Assembly (NCBI GenBank): GCA_036383895.1 | Contig: DASVNK010000024.1 | Span: 1-64,000, forward strand | Direction of reading: 5' to 3' | DNA from: DASVNK01 sp036383895 | Lineage (GTDB): Bacteria > Verrucomicrobiota > Verrucomicrobiia > Limisphaerales > SXQI01 | DNA length: 64,000 nucleotides | Part shown: positions 25,822-34,375 of the stretch, one piece after another | Numbering within the stretch: position 1 is the stretch's first letter | How the letters are laid out: each line of letters opens with the position of its first letter | Translations under genes and position numbers: made by a program | The notes under the pieces: model-generated | Told to the model about the DNA's origin: nothing | The model's input: the letters and a program-made list of their open reading frames with translations, nothing else | Database searches by the model: none

Positions 25822-27306
25822 ATGGACCGATTCAAGGAGAGCTTTCCGTTCCCCGCAGCCGCGCCCATCGCGATTCTCGGTGTGCCTTTTGACAACGTCA
25901 GCACGGCTGAAACTTTGCGCATTATCGATGACATGATCGCTTCGCGGCGGACGCATTATCTCGTCACAGCGAATGTCGATTTTCTGGTCCAGGCGGCGCA
26001 CGACGTCGAACTACGCCGGATTCTGTTTGATGCGCACCTGGTGTTGTGCGACGGAACGCCGCTCGTTTGGGCTTCGAAAATATTAGGCAATCCGCTTCCG
26101 GAACGCGTGGCAGGTTCGGACCTCGTTCCGTTGTTGCTGAAAGTTGCCGCGGAAAAGGGCTATCGCCCGTTTTTCCTTGGTGCGACGCCGGATGCAATGG
26201 AAACCGCTGTTGCTAAAGCGAAGCAGCAATTCCCGAAACTTGAGTTTGCGGGATACTATTCGCCGCCGTTCAACAAACTTCTGGAAATGGATCACGAAGA
26301 AATTCGCGACCGGATCATGCAGTCGAAGCCGGACCTCCTGTTCGTTGGCTTTGGCTGCCCGAAGCAGGAGAAGTGGATCAACATGCATTATCGCTCGCTT
26401 GGTGTTCCCGTGTCCGTGGGCGTAGGGGGCACGATTGATTTCCTTGCCGGCCGCCTTGCCCGGGCGCCCAGGTGGATGCAAAAGAGTGGAACGGAATGGA
26501 TCTTCCGCCTTGCCCAGGAGCCGAAACGCCTGCTGCGCCGCTACGCCAAAGACCTCTGGCATTTCAGCGGCGCGATCGCGGCGCAATGCTGGCGGCTAAG
26601 TTCTCGCAAACGCCGCCGCCGTTCCGTCGAAAAGACGACGATCGCCCGCGCGCCTGTCACCGCACCGTTCCAGGTATTGCAGATTCCGCCGCGCCTGGAC
26701 TTCGAAGAAGTGCAGCGCAGCCGGGAAGAAATGGAAGCTGCACTGCTCTCGCCAACCCCAGTCGTGCTTGATCTCAAGCAAGTCGAGTTCATCGACAGCA
26801 CCGGCGTTGGACTCCTGATCCGGCTGCAGAAACGCGCCCGCTGTGACAATCGCCAACTGCTGCTCGCGAACATTCCCGATAACGTTCAGCGCGCGCTCGA
26901 ATTGATGCGCCTGAACGATTTTTTCATTACGGTTCCCGATCTCAAAGCCGCCGAGGCGCACATCTGTGAGAGTGGTAAATATGCCGCCGTTCAACTCCGA
27001 ACCACCGCAGGCGATCCGCTCCCATCACTCTCCTGGAGTGGTGAACTTACCGCCGCCAACGCGGAGGAAGTTTGGACGGCCACCATGGATCACCTCGCCG
27101 CCCGGTCGCTCGTGCAACGCACGCTCAGCATCGATCTCAGCAAGGTGCATTTCCTCGATAGCACCGGCTTAAGCGTGATGCTCCGCACGAAGAAATACGC
27201 CACACGGCAGGGCATGAAGGTGCAGTTCAAAAACCCGCAACCGAACGTCCTGAACGTGCTGCGTCTGAGCCGTCTTGAAGATTACCTTTTGAATAACCCA
27301 GAATGA
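25822..27306 (+). CDS. WecG/TagA/CpsF glycosyltransferase fused to two STAS domains
   Basis: A 494-residue protein. Residues about 13-240 are a GT26 glycosyltransferase. It has the NVDFLVQAAHD, CDGTPLVWASK, FFLGATPDAME and VGFGCPKQEKWI segments of WecG/TagA enzymes, which add a sugar to a lipid-linked intermediate in polysaccharide synthesis. A basic linker with RKRRRR follows. Then come two STAS domains (about 285-390 and 395-494), each with the DSTG signature of phosphorylatable anti-sigma antagonists: S326 in FIDSTGVG and S447 in FLDSTGLS. The fusion suggests that glycan synthesis is tied to a partner-switching signal. The stop overlaps the next glycosyltransferase start by 4 bases. Confidence 0.93.
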   Translation: MDRFKESFPFPAAAPIAILGVPFDNVSTAETLRIIDDMIASRRTHYLVTANVDFLVQAAHDVELRRILFDAHLVLCDGTPLVWASKILGNPLPERVAGSDLVPLLLKVAAEKGYRPFFLGATPDAMETAVAKAKQQFPKLEFAGYYSPPFNKLLEMDHEEIRDRIMQSKPDLLFVGFGCPKQEKWINMHYRSLGVPVSVGVGGTIDFLAGRLARAPRWMQKSGTEWIFRLAQEPKRLLRRYAKDLWHFSGAIAAQCWRLSSRKRRRRSVEKTTIARAPVTAPFQVLQIPPRLDFEEVQRSREEMEAALLSPTPVVLDLKQVEFIDSTGVGLLIRLQKRARCDNRQLLLANIPDNVQRALELMRLNDFFITVPDLKAAEAHICESGKYAAVQLRTTAGDPLPSLSWSGELTAANAEEVWTATMDHLAARSLVQRTLSIDLSKVHFLDSTGLSVMLRTKKYATRQGMKVQFKNPQPNVLNVLRLSRLEDYLLNNPE

Positions 27307-28502
27307 AAATAGGATTTTCCACGTCAGTCATCCAGCGCGGGAAGACCGGCATTGCGCAATATATCTTCGCTCTTCTGCGCGCGTTTAGCACGGAGGCGAC
27401 CACCGAACGCTTTACCCTGTTCGTGCTTGAGGAAGACCGCGAGTTCTTCAAGGGACTGGATGATCGCTTTGAGATCGTTCCGGTCTCGGAGAAGTTCAGG
27501 CCGGCGGTTAAGAATATCAGATGGCACCAAACTGTTCTTCCGGGCATCGCGCGACAACTGGAACTCGATGTCCTGCACGTGCCGAGCTATCGGCGTTTGA
27601 TGTGGCGCAAGCCGTGCCCGCTGGTGGCGACGATTCATGATCTGGCGCCGTTCCGGGTCTCAGGGAAGTACGACATCGCTCGCATGTTTTATGGGCGGGT
27701 CGTGGTTAAGCACCTTGCTCGTCGGCAGGACGAAATTATTACCGTTAGCCACAACACTGCGCTGGATATCGAACAGTTCTTCAAGATCTCGAAGAGCGAT
27801 TTAAGGGTCATTCACAACGGCATTGAGCATGATCGATTCTTTCCTCGTCCGGCGGAGGAAGCCCGGGCGTTTGTGTCGCAGAAGTATCGGTTGAACAAGC
27901 CGTTCTTCCTGTACGTCGCGCGGTTGGAGCATCCGGGAAAGAATCATCGCCGGCTGATTGAGGCGTTTGAACGGTTCAAAGAACAGACGCAGTCGGACTG
28001 GATTCTGGCGTTTGGAGGGAGTGATTGGCACGGGGCGGAGTTGATTCACGCGCGGATCGCGGAGTCGGCTTACGGAAGTGATATCCGCACGCTTGGGTTT
28101 ATTTCGAATGATGATCTTCCGCAGCTTTATTCGGCGGCGGAGGCGTTTGTTTATCCGAGTCTTTATGAAGGATTCGGGTTACCGCCGCTGGAGGCGATGG
28201 CTTGCGGATGTCCAGTGATCAGTTCGGAACGGGGGTCGCTAGGGGAAGTGGTGGGGGATGCGGCGTGGATTGTGGAGCCGGAGGATGTGGAAGACATCTG
28301 CGATGCGTTGATAAAATTACAATCCGAACCGAAATCGCGGGCGGCGTTGGTGCAAAAAGGATTGGCGCACTCCCGTGAATTTTCGTGGGAACGCGCCGCA
28401 CGTGAGACTTTGGCGGTGTATCGCCGCGCGTATCAAAACGCTACCAACTCGGCCGCGGACCCGCTGCGCACGTTGAGTTCCGTGCGTGCCCAGCGGGATT
28501 AA
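27303..28502 (+). CDS. GT4 family glycosyltransferase
   Basis: A 399-residue GT-B fold enzyme. The C-terminal nucleotide-sugar domain has FVYPSLYEGFGLPPLEAMAC, the GT4 E-x7-E region. The middle has the ISKSDLRVIHNGIEHDRF and YVARLEHPGKNH segments typical of family 4 enzymes. It is probably cytosolic or membrane-associated and transfers a hexose in capsule or exopolysaccharide synthesis. It is translationally coupled (4-base overlap) to the WecG-STAS gene, so the two likely work on the same glycan. Donor and acceptor cannot be told from sequence. Its stop overlaps the stop of a small minus-strand gene. Confidence 0.93.
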   Translation: MKIGFSTSVIQRGKTGIAQYIFALLRAFSTEATTERFTLFVLEEDREFFKGLDDRFEIVPVSEKFRPAVKNIRWHQTVLPGIARQLELDVLHVPSYRRLMWRKPCPLVATIHDLAPFRVSGKYDIARMFYGRVVVKHLARRQDEIITVSHNTALDIEQFFKISKSDLRVIHNGIEHDRFFPRPAEEARAFVSQKYRLNKPFFLYVARLEHPGKNHRRLIEAFERFKEQTQSDWILAFGGSDWHGAELIHARIAESAYGSDIRTLGFISNDDLPQLYSAAEAFVYPSLYEGFGLPPLEAMACGCPVISSERGSLGEVVGDAAWIVEPEDVEDICDALIKLQSEPKSRAALVQKGLAHSREFSWERAARETLAVYRRAYQNATNSAADPLRTLSSVRAQRD

Positions 28503-28615
28503 ATCACGCCGAGGTGTTTGTAGACGAAGTAGATGATGGCTACTTCGGCGGCAAGGAACGTGGCAAAGCTCATATAGACCAGAAAAAGCCTGGAATATTC
28601 CTTGAACGCTTTCAT
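28499..28615 (-). CDS. 38-residue predicted small membrane protein
   Basis: A short ORF, ATG at 28615 and TAA at 28499-28501. It encodes a basic N-terminus (MKAFKEYSR), one long hydrophobic helix (LFLVYMSFATFLAAEVAIIY) and a short positively charged end (YKHLGVI). That is the plan of a single-pass small membrane protein. It lies 107 bases downstream of the MscS gene on the same strand and ends tail-to-tail, with a 4-base overlap, at the glycosyltransferase stop. No good ribosome site is visible, which lowers confidence. Confidence 0.55.
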   Translation of the reverse strand: MKAFKEYSRLFLVYMSFATFLAAEVAIIYFVYKHLGVI

Positions 28616-28722
28616 GCAAAAATGAGTTAAGCAGCCGCTGTGCCGGACTCATTCGTGCCAGCGCGGGCCACCCCCTTGCCATCGGCGGCATGGGCGGCTC
28701 GCTTGAGTTCGAGTGTCTGTGC

Positions 28723-30021
28723 CTAGGCGCTCAGGCGCGGCTGGTCGTTCCCTGGCAACTGCACGCGCCAATCATTCTCCTGCCGCAGGTAAACCGTCCG
28801 GGACGGGAAAGCGAAGTTGATCCGTGCTTCGTCGAAGCGGCGTTTCACGGTGAGATTTAATTCCTGAAGGCCGGCGACGTATTCTTTGTAATTCAGGCCT
28901 TTCCACCAGTGAATCACCTGGAGGTTCAGCGCGCTGTCACCAAATTGATTGAAGCCAATGATGAGGTCGTGGGTCATGGGATGTGCGCGGTATATTTCTT
29001 CTAGAATTTTCGTGGCCTGGGCGATCTGATCGGCGGTGGTGTCGTAGGTAACGCCGATGTTCAGGGTCGTTTTGATGTTGGGGCGGCGAGTGATGTTCGT
29101 GATGGTCGAGTTGCCCATCGTTTTGTTTGGGATGGTGATCAGATGACCATCCGGATTGCGAATGCGCGTGCTGCGCAACCCCATCTCTTCCACGACCCCT
29201 TCGCCTTCGGACATTTTGATGACATCTCCAATTTTAAAGGGCTTATCCATGAAGACCGCCGCCGCGCCGAACAAATTCCCAACGGTATCCTGCGCCGCGA
29301 GGCCGAGCGCGAGGCCACTGATGGAAACGCCGGCGAGAAGGGTGCGGATGTTAAAGCCGATGTTATCCAGAGTGACCAAAATGGCCATGATGAAGAGGAA
29401 TACTTTCAGGCTCTTGGAAATGAGCGGGACAAGCTGATCGTTGAAATGTTTATCGGCTTTCGCGGCCTGCCGTTCGCGCCAGTAGGTGGCGCCCAAGTCG
29501 ACGAGTTTGAGAACCATCCAGGTGACCGAGCAGGCGAGCAGCACGTAAAGAGCTTTCCTGAGCCAGGCTTCCATCCAAGGCGGCCATTGATAGAGGTTGA
29601 GCCCGAGTTGCAACAGGAGCACCAGGACGAGCATACGGATGGGGCCATTAAGCAGTTGAACAATGCGTTCGCCAAAGGTCCATTTGGTGCGAACGAAGAG
29701 CTTCTTCAACTGGACCGTAACGAGATAGTTAACGATTCGGGCGACGAGAACGGCGAGCAGGACGTAAAATGCAGAGGCAATATATTGCCAGACTGGAATG
29801 CCGAAGATCGGACGTTGCAGCTCTTCGAACCGATCCAAGCCAAAGGAAAGAGAGGGTGACTCATTCTTCACGACCACATTGACCGCCTGCACTGGGGCGT
29901 TGGCTTGCGCCGTGACGGTCGCGGTGTTGGTGGGTTGGGCATGGGTAAAGACGGACCAGGCGAGGATGCAGAGCATCGCGCCCATGTAGAGATAGAAGAA
30001 AAAACCTTGGAAACGTTTCAT
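28723..30021 (-). CDS. MscS family mechanosensitive channel
   Basis: A 432-residue membrane protein. It opens with a signal peptide-like segment (about 1-29, ending THAQ) and a short periplasmic stretch. Three to four membrane segments follow, including WQYIASAFYVLLAVLVARIV. The conserved pore and beta-domain region GVSISGLALGLAAQDTVGNL and DKPFKIGDVI identifies the MscS family, which releases solutes under osmotic down-shock at the inner membrane. The C-terminal alpha/beta domain is present. It is larger than E. coli MscS (286 residues), as in YbdG/YnaI-like members. Confidence 0.93.
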   Translation of the reverse strand: MKRFQGFFFYLYMGAMLCILAWSVFTHAQPTNTATVTAQANAPVQAVNVVVKNESPSLSFGLDRFEELQRPIFGIPVWQYIASAFYVLLAVLVARIVNYLVTVQLKKLFVRTKWTFGERIVQLLNGPIRMLVLVLLLQLGLNLYQWPPWMEAWLRKALYVLLACSVTWMVLKLVDLGATYWRERQAAKADKHFNDQLVPLISKSLKVFLFIMAILVTLDNIGFNIRTLLAGVSISGLALGLAAQDTVGNLFGAAAVFMDKPFKIGDVIKMSEGEGVVEEMGLRSTRIRNPDGHLITIPNKTMGNSTITNITRRPNIKTTLNIGVTYDTTADQIAQATKILEEIYRAHPMTHDLIIGFNQFGDSALNLQVIHWWKGLNYKEYVAGLQELNLTVKRRFDEARINFAFPSRTVYLRQENDWRVQLPGNDQPRLSA

Positions 30022-30216
30022 AACAATTTAGCGGCAGCCGAGCCGCCTCCAGAAGTGGGCGAATTTAGGAGGGTGAGCGAAAGTTGCAAACGTAAACGTC
30101 GGGATGTTCCGGAACGTTCGGCGGCAAAAGGCAATTGAATGTTGATAATAAACCCTTCCCGGAAAGCGTCGATACAGTAACGTGGAGTGCCCATTGTTGG
30201 CATTCAGGGAAAGTCG

Positions 30217-30690
30217 ATGGCACTGGACGCTTTTGTTTATTGCGACTGCTTCGAGAAGGATCAACTTCGGTCGTCCCCGCCCAGCGGTTTGGAGCTGAGG
30301 GTGGGTGCGAACGGAGAGGTGACGTGCCATGGCGCAACGGACCAGCAATGGTCGATATTCTGTTCGTGGCGGCATCGCAAGGCATGCCCGCATGTGGGGA
30401 TGATTCTCAAGCATCACCGGCTCGGGACAGCGAAACAGATCGATGCACTTCGAGACCAACTCGAGAACAAAGAGCGGGCGCGATTTCCGATCCTGATTAA
30501 CAAGATTCTGTATACCGGCACACACACCTGCGATTGGGTGCCATTGAATGCTTTGCCCGAGCTGACCGAGGAGCTGAAGCAAATGAATCCCCCAAAGACG
30601 CCGGAAGGGGACGCATTGCGGCATCTGAAGATTCAATTGGCGGAATTGATCATCGCCGCGCAGATGGTGCAGAAGCCGATTTGCTTCTGA
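30217..30690 (+). CDS. conserved-looking hypothetical protein
   Basis: A 157-residue soluble protein from the ATG at 30217, chosen because CAGGGAAAG precedes it; an in-frame ATG at 30187 lacks a site. It contains several Cys and His residues (AFVYCDCFE, EVTCHG, FCSWRHRKACPH), which could bind a metal, and a C-terminal helical part (ALRHLKIQLAELIIAAQMVQ). I do not recognise the family. It stands between MscS and a long repeat-filled gap and has normal codon use for the window. Confidence 0.65.
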   Translation: MALDAFVYCDCFEKDQLRSSPPSGLELRVGANGEVTCHGATDQQWSIFCSWRHRKACPHVGMILKHHRLGTAKQIDALRDQLENKERARFPILINKILYTGTHTCDWVPLNALPELTEELKQMNPPKTPEGDALRHLKIQLAELIIAAQMVQKPICF

Positions 30691-30774
30691 GGTTCGCAGG
30701 CGGTTTTCGCGCGATGTTCTTCGACGCGCGTTCACTCGACGGGTGAAGTGGGCTGGTTTTGGGGAGGCGAATTT

Positions 30775-30832
30775 CAACTTACAAAAAATTCCAAATTGGC
30801 GGTACAGAGCAAAATCGTGCGATACAATAGGG
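30775..30832 (+). repeat. dispersed repeat A, copy 1
   Basis: A 58-base segment (CTTACAAAAAATT... to ...GATACAATAGG) that recurs with a few changes at 61211-61268 and 61415-61472. It carries two related TACA motifs and no reading frame of its own. Confidence 0.75.
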
Positions 30833-30959
30833 ATTTTACGAGGGTGGTGGAGGCGCGAAAATCTACGTAAGTTTTCGCGACGAGGTGCTGGAGGGAGGCT
30901 TTCACAGAAGGGAACGAAGGGAACGAAGCGGCGGAGGGGAGAGAGTGCAGGCGTGTGAT

Positions 30960-31070
30960 TGTTTAACGTGAATTCGGGTGAAATGAGGTACTTACGGCGT
31001 GAATGTTGACTTTGGCCGGGGCGGTGGAATTCGCGATAAAAGGCGATAAAAGGCGTTAAATCAAGTAATT
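30960..31070 (+). repeat. dispersed repeat B, copy 1
   Basis: About 110 bases running from TGTTTAACGTG through GAGGTACTTACGGCGTGAATG and GATAAAAGGCG to a TTAAATCAAGTA end. A diverged copy lies at 43914-44024. Both copies sit upstream of a candidate structured RNA on the same strand. Confidence 0.75.
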
Positions 31071-31389
31071 GCGTGGCGATCGCGGCGATCGCAGGTTTAA
31101 AGGTTCCAAGTTGAAGGTTAAAGGTTTTGGAATCAGTCCACGTAACGTTATCTGAATGATTGTGGCCGGCTAATCGGGAGCTAGCTGGATAGCATCCGCG
31201 GAGGGCGACGATTCGGGTTGGGCGACTCATTACGCGGGTTTGATCGTCAGAGTTTATCATTTCAATCGGTTGCGTGGAAAATGTTGACTGACGCGCGAAA
31301 TAAAAATCTTTCGAAAAACACGGAAAATTTTCGTAAGTACCAGAAAACCAAGGAAAGCAAAGCGGTACAAGAAGCGGTACACGGTTGGG

Positions 31390-31610
31390 CGCCGTCATGG
31401 AGGCTGAAGTCGGCTTGTTCATAGGTCCGCAATTCACTTTCCAGCCGGAAAAGAACGGCAACCGATTTCGCGGGCCGCTGCATTCTGAGCGCGAGCGGGC
31501 TCTGGGCATGGGCACACTATGGGTGTGCTTGTTTTGCGGGGATGAATGGAAATTCGCTTCCGAGCGAGGTTCTATTCAACCACGTGCCGTTCTTCTCAGG
31601 CGAGGTGAAG
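31390..31610 (+). ncRNA. candidate structured RNA (HEARO/omega-RNA-like), copy 1
   Basis: The most conserved part is 31504-31605, nearly identical to 44184-44285. Stem 1 is GCACAC (31512-31517) with GTGTGC (31523-31528). Stem 2 is TGAATGGA (31543-31550) with TCTATTCA (31571-31578), enclosing TCGCT/AGCGA. A small CGCC...GGCG-type hairpin follows at the 3' side. Compared with the copies at 44 and 61 kb, the stems vary in a way that keeps pairing. The 5' boundary is uncertain. The likeness to HEARO/IscB omega RNA is from memory, and no IscB gene follows. Confidence 0.5.
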
Positions 31611-31670
31611 TTTGGCAAACGGCGGCGGGAGAATCAAGCTTTTGATGCTATAAAGTAGTCGGAGGGGCGT

Positions 31671-32960
31671 TTATTGGCCAATCTTTGTGCGGCAGTTAAT
31701 TAAGATTCCGGTGGTGCGTTTACCAGCGGAGACTGTGATGATCTGTGCATCGTTGGATATATAATCACCGGCAGAAGTCTCGCAAACTGGATCGCTTCGG
31801 CTGGCAAACGGTGGTGCGACATCATGAACTATTTTGATCCGGTAATCTCCAGGGGCGATGGAGGTAAGATCAAAATGGATTCTCCTTCCCCGATCTGCCT
31901 GTTCGTAGGGCTTTTCGAAAAACTCCGAGAATGAATGTTCTAACATTTCTGGCTTCAACGGTTCGAGCTTTTGATCTTCCGGGAGGAGATACAGGTGGAG
32001 CGATCCTTTGAGTCCGACTGGTTTGGCGAAAACAACGGTACCTTCAACTTCACCCAGGTGAATCGCCTTTGTAGCGGATTTACTGTCAGACTGAATTCCA
32101 TTCCAATTTGCGAGCAGTTGATCGGCAGTCGCTCTGATTTCTGACATTCCAAAAAACGCGGGCTTTGCTGTGGAGGAGCCATCTGAAGAGATCGCACCCA
32201 TCCCGGCGCGGAAAGTACGAGAGCGTAGCGCGGTTTGAAGGTGCGGCAAGTGCTCAGGGCGGCGTAGCCACGCTAGAAACTTGAGAGCGCGGATCGCGGG
32301 ATTGGAGAACATGCCGGAGCTATTTGTTTTCGACAGGTCGTTGTTGACCAGCACGAGTGCGCTAGAATTCAGAGCATCAATCCCGGGCTTTTCGAGGTGA
32401 GAGATACTCCCAGTCCTAAGGTCGAAAGCGGTCCAGCTCTCACGCCAAGGGAGCCAGATACAGAAATTTGTGGGATGTAAGGCAGGATGGAAGAATTGGA
32501 AGGAATTCTTAGTCCACCAGCGCGAGGAGGTCGAATGCGTGAATTTCTCTTCGTAAGGCACGAGCTGAGCGTCGCGCGGCGAGCGACGAGACAACGGTGC
32601 GAATTTTTCAAGGCTGTAGTTCGTGACCAGACCCGCTTTGCTATAAATGGCGACGACGAAGTCGCCATAACCGAGCGAAGCCCAGGAATCTGTTGTTACG
32701 ACATTCGAGCCGTTGTCCGAAACGTGGATTTCATGAGGTACGTTCGGAGTGCGAACGGACCAGAGCTTGTTTGTGGAGGTGCCGAGAATGGATGAGACAA
32801 CGAGCTCGGCTGTGCCGTGCTCTGGATTGAAATGAACTTGCTTGGAACCATCTTCAGACAAGTACGACCGCGGCGACGGTGGGCGCCAAGAGTCGGCGCG
32901 AGCCGACGAAATGAGAAGTGCGAGCAGCCAACTGAGGGTTGTAAATCTGACAACGTTCAC
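31671..32960 (-). CDS. secreted hypothetical protein
   Basis: About 429 residues from a GTG at 32960, chosen because it begins a good signal peptide (MVNVVRFTTLSWLLALLISS, then ARADSW). The open frame continues upstream to 33146 but that part lacks sense as a protein. The mature part has beta-rich segments and repeated Trp/aromatic motifs. The C-terminal region (RRIHFDLTSIAPGDYRIKIV) looks like a carboxypeptidase-regulatory or Ig-like beta domain. I do not recognise the family. It lies alone on the minus strand beside the repeat-rich gap. Confidence 0.6.
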   Translation of the reverse strand: MNVVRFTTLSWLLALLISSARADSWRPPSPRSYLSEDGSKQVHFNPEHGTAELVVSSILGTSTNKLWSVRTPNVPHEIHVSDNGSNVVTTDSWASLGYGDFVVAIYSKAGLVTNYSLEKFAPLSRRSPRDAQLVPYEEKFTHSTSSRWWTKNSFQFFHPALHPTNFCIWLPWRESWTAFDLRTGSISHLEKPGIDALNSSALVLVNNDLSKTNSSGMFSNPAIRALKFLAWLRRPEHLPHLQTALRSRTFRAGMGAISSDGSSTAKPAFFGMSEIRATADQLLANWNGIQSDSKSATKAIHLGEVEGTVVFAKPVGLKGSLHLYLLPEDQKLEPLKPEMLEHSFSEFFEKPYEQADRGRRIHFDLTSIAPGDYRIKIVHDVAPPFASRSDPVCETSAGDYISNDAQIITVSAGKRTTGILINCRTKIGQ

Positions 32961-32984
32961 AACAGATTGCTTTTTCTGCGCAGT

Positions 32985-33007
32985 TAATAAAAAGCCGACG
33001 TTCGGCT
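32985..33007 (-). terminator. intrinsic terminator on the minus strand
   Basis: AGCCGA-ACG-TCGGCT followed by TTTTTATT on the minus strand is a classic terminator shape. It lies upstream of the secreted protein gene ending at 31671, so it would insulate that gene from transcription coming from the right. Confidence 0.6.
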
Positions 33008-33101
33008 CTTGCTGAAGGAGGAACATACGTGAATGCGCGCATGCCAGCAAAAGGTAACCCGATTTTTTGCAACGGACGGAGTTGGCGATGTCTATAGTGG
33101 T

Positions 33102-33236
33102 ATGAAGAAGTCGCAGGTGGCGGTTGGTTAGAAGGAAGGGTTGCATCCTCGGCGGCTGAGCGGCTTGCGCAGATGGCGCGGGAGTTTGGTTCGACGATCG
33201 AGCTGGAGTGCAATGGGCAGGTGACGAATGCGCGGT
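33102..33236 (+). pseudogene. HPr (PtsH)-like gene remnant
   Basis: The plus strand from ATG 33102 reads MKKSQVAVG, a TAG stop, then KEGLHPR, which resembles the HPr active-site motif GLHARP with its phospho-accepting His. One frame later comes AAERLAQMAREFGSTIELEC followed by NGQVTNAR, as in the first HPr helix and next strand. So there is one in-frame stop and one frameshift, and the C-terminal third is missing. The remainder to about 33360 is repeat-like sequence. It is probably a decayed phosphocarrier gene of the PTS or a PTS-like regulatory system. Confidence 0.55.
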
Positions 33237-33362
33237 TAGGGTCCCATTTCAGGGCTTCGAATTTGTTGGCAGACGCGGGTCCCAGGGCTTTGCCGCTGGG
33301 CTACCTTGGGTTGGACCTTTGGTCCTTGCGATGAATTACGGCCCCGAAAGGACTTCCCGATC
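33237..33362. repeat. GGTCCCAGGG/GGACCTTTGG-type intergenic sequence
   Basis: Between the HPr remnant and the next gene lies a GGTCCCAGGGCTTTGCCGCTGG-like palindromic string and a GGACCTTTGGTCC palindrome, sequences of the kind that recur between Verrucomicrobiota genes. No gene is seen. Confidence 0.4.
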
Positions 33363-34307
33363 TCAGGTCGCGAGAGGAGCGGGTGATGCTGTGGGTTGGG
33401 TTGGGCGTTTGACGAAGATCCAGCGGCGGCGGATGGCGTAGGCGATGAGGGCGATGAAGGCTGCGATGCCAGAGGCGATGTAGAGCCTGGTTTTCCAGGT
33501 GGCGATTTGGATGGTGCGGCTGTAGCTGGCGAGGAGTGGCTCGATTCTGGAGGAGGGGTAACCGTATTCGGCAGCGAGTTTGAGGAGGCCGATGGCGGAT
33601 TCGAGGGTGGAGGTGCCGGCCTCGATGGCGGCGTAGTCGAAGAGGAGGCTGGCGACGACCGGGTCTTTGCCTTTCACGAACTTGAGGCGTTCGGTGAGTT
33701 GATATCTGAGCGCCTTGGTTAGCTCGCGGAGATCCCGCTTCTGGCCGAGTAGTGGTATTTCTTTCGCGCCGGTCTGGAGTGTTTGATAATCGATGTTCAG
33801 GACGGAGTGGTGGTTGAAGTATTGGGGGTCGCTGTCTTGTTTGATCTTTGCATCGAGAATGGCGACGTGCAGCCATTCGGTGCCGAAATGAGAATCGGGA
33901 TTGCGGCGGATGCCTTCCTCGATCCATTTCTTTGCTTCGGTGTTGCGGCCGGACAGTTCCAGGGCCGTGCCGAGGTTGGCGGCGACGTGGTAATCGCCGG
34001 GAAGTTCGGCTTCTATCTTTTCGAGGTAGGTAACCGCTTCGGCCGCGCGTCCCAAATACATGAGTCCAACGGCGTAATCATTCCGGTCGTAAACGCTTGT
34101 TGCGGTCCTGTGACCGTCTACAAGGGCGCGACCTTCTACGGCGAGATCGGTCTTTATTGAGTTCCGAAACTCCCACTCCAAATGCCGCGCGGGGCCGAAA
34201 CCAGATACGCGCGTGGCTTTGCCTTCCTTGGTCGTGCCTTTTACCCAGACACACGCATCGACCGGAAAGGCGAGGCAGAACGCGAGAAGCAGTGCAACGA
34301 TCTTCAT
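33363..34307 (-). CDS. TPR protein with signal peptide and C-terminal membrane anchor
   Basis: A protein of about 314 residues from ATG 34307 (a GTG at 34340 in frame is less likely). It starts with a signal peptide (MKIVALLLAFCLAFPVDAC). Two to three TPR-like units follow (AVGLMYLGRAAEAVTYLEKI, HVAANLGTALELSGRNTEAK). Near the C-terminus is one membrane helix (YIASGIAAFIALIAYAI) and a basic Pro-rich tail facing the cytosol. Predicted role: a periplasmic scaffold held in the inner membrane. No close family is recognised. The next gene upstream on the same strand is also a membrane protein of unknown role. Confidence 0.7.
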   Translation of the reverse strand: MKIVALLLAFCLAFPVDACVWVKGTTKEGKATRVSGFGPARHLEWEFRNSIKTDLAVEGRALVDGHRTATSVYDRNDYAVGLMYLGRAAEAVTYLEKIEAELPGDYHVAANLGTALELSGRNTEAKKWIEEGIRRNPDSHFGTEWLHVAILDAKIKQDSDPQYFNHHSVLNIDYQTLQTGAKEIPLLGQKRDLRELTKALRYQLTERLKFVKGKDPVVASLLFDYAAIEAGTSTLESAIGLLKLAAEYGYPSSRIEPLLASYSRTIQIATWKTRLYIASGIAAFIALIAYAIRRRWIFVKRPTQPTASPAPLAT

Positions 34308-34375
34308 GCTGATTAGACAAAATGCAGGAAGAGATAGCACATGGTTTTTAGCAGCGAAGCAGAGTTAGTTGCGAC

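Larger units (their letters stand above)
30691..31670. other. repeat-rich intergenic region 1
   Basis: About 980 bases without a convincing gene. In order it holds a copy of dispersed repeat A (30775-30832), a copy of repeat B (30960-31070) and a candidate structured RNA (about 31390-31610). Between them are short strings also seen near 61 kb (CGTAAGTTTT-like) and a GGAACGAAG tandem at about 30911-30926. A long minus-strand reading frame across the region is not supported. Confidence 0.6.

Noticed and set aside
30028..31515. 495-codon minus-strand open frame across the repeat region
   Set aside because: It runs antisense to the 30217 gene and through repeats A and B and gives a low-sense protein.
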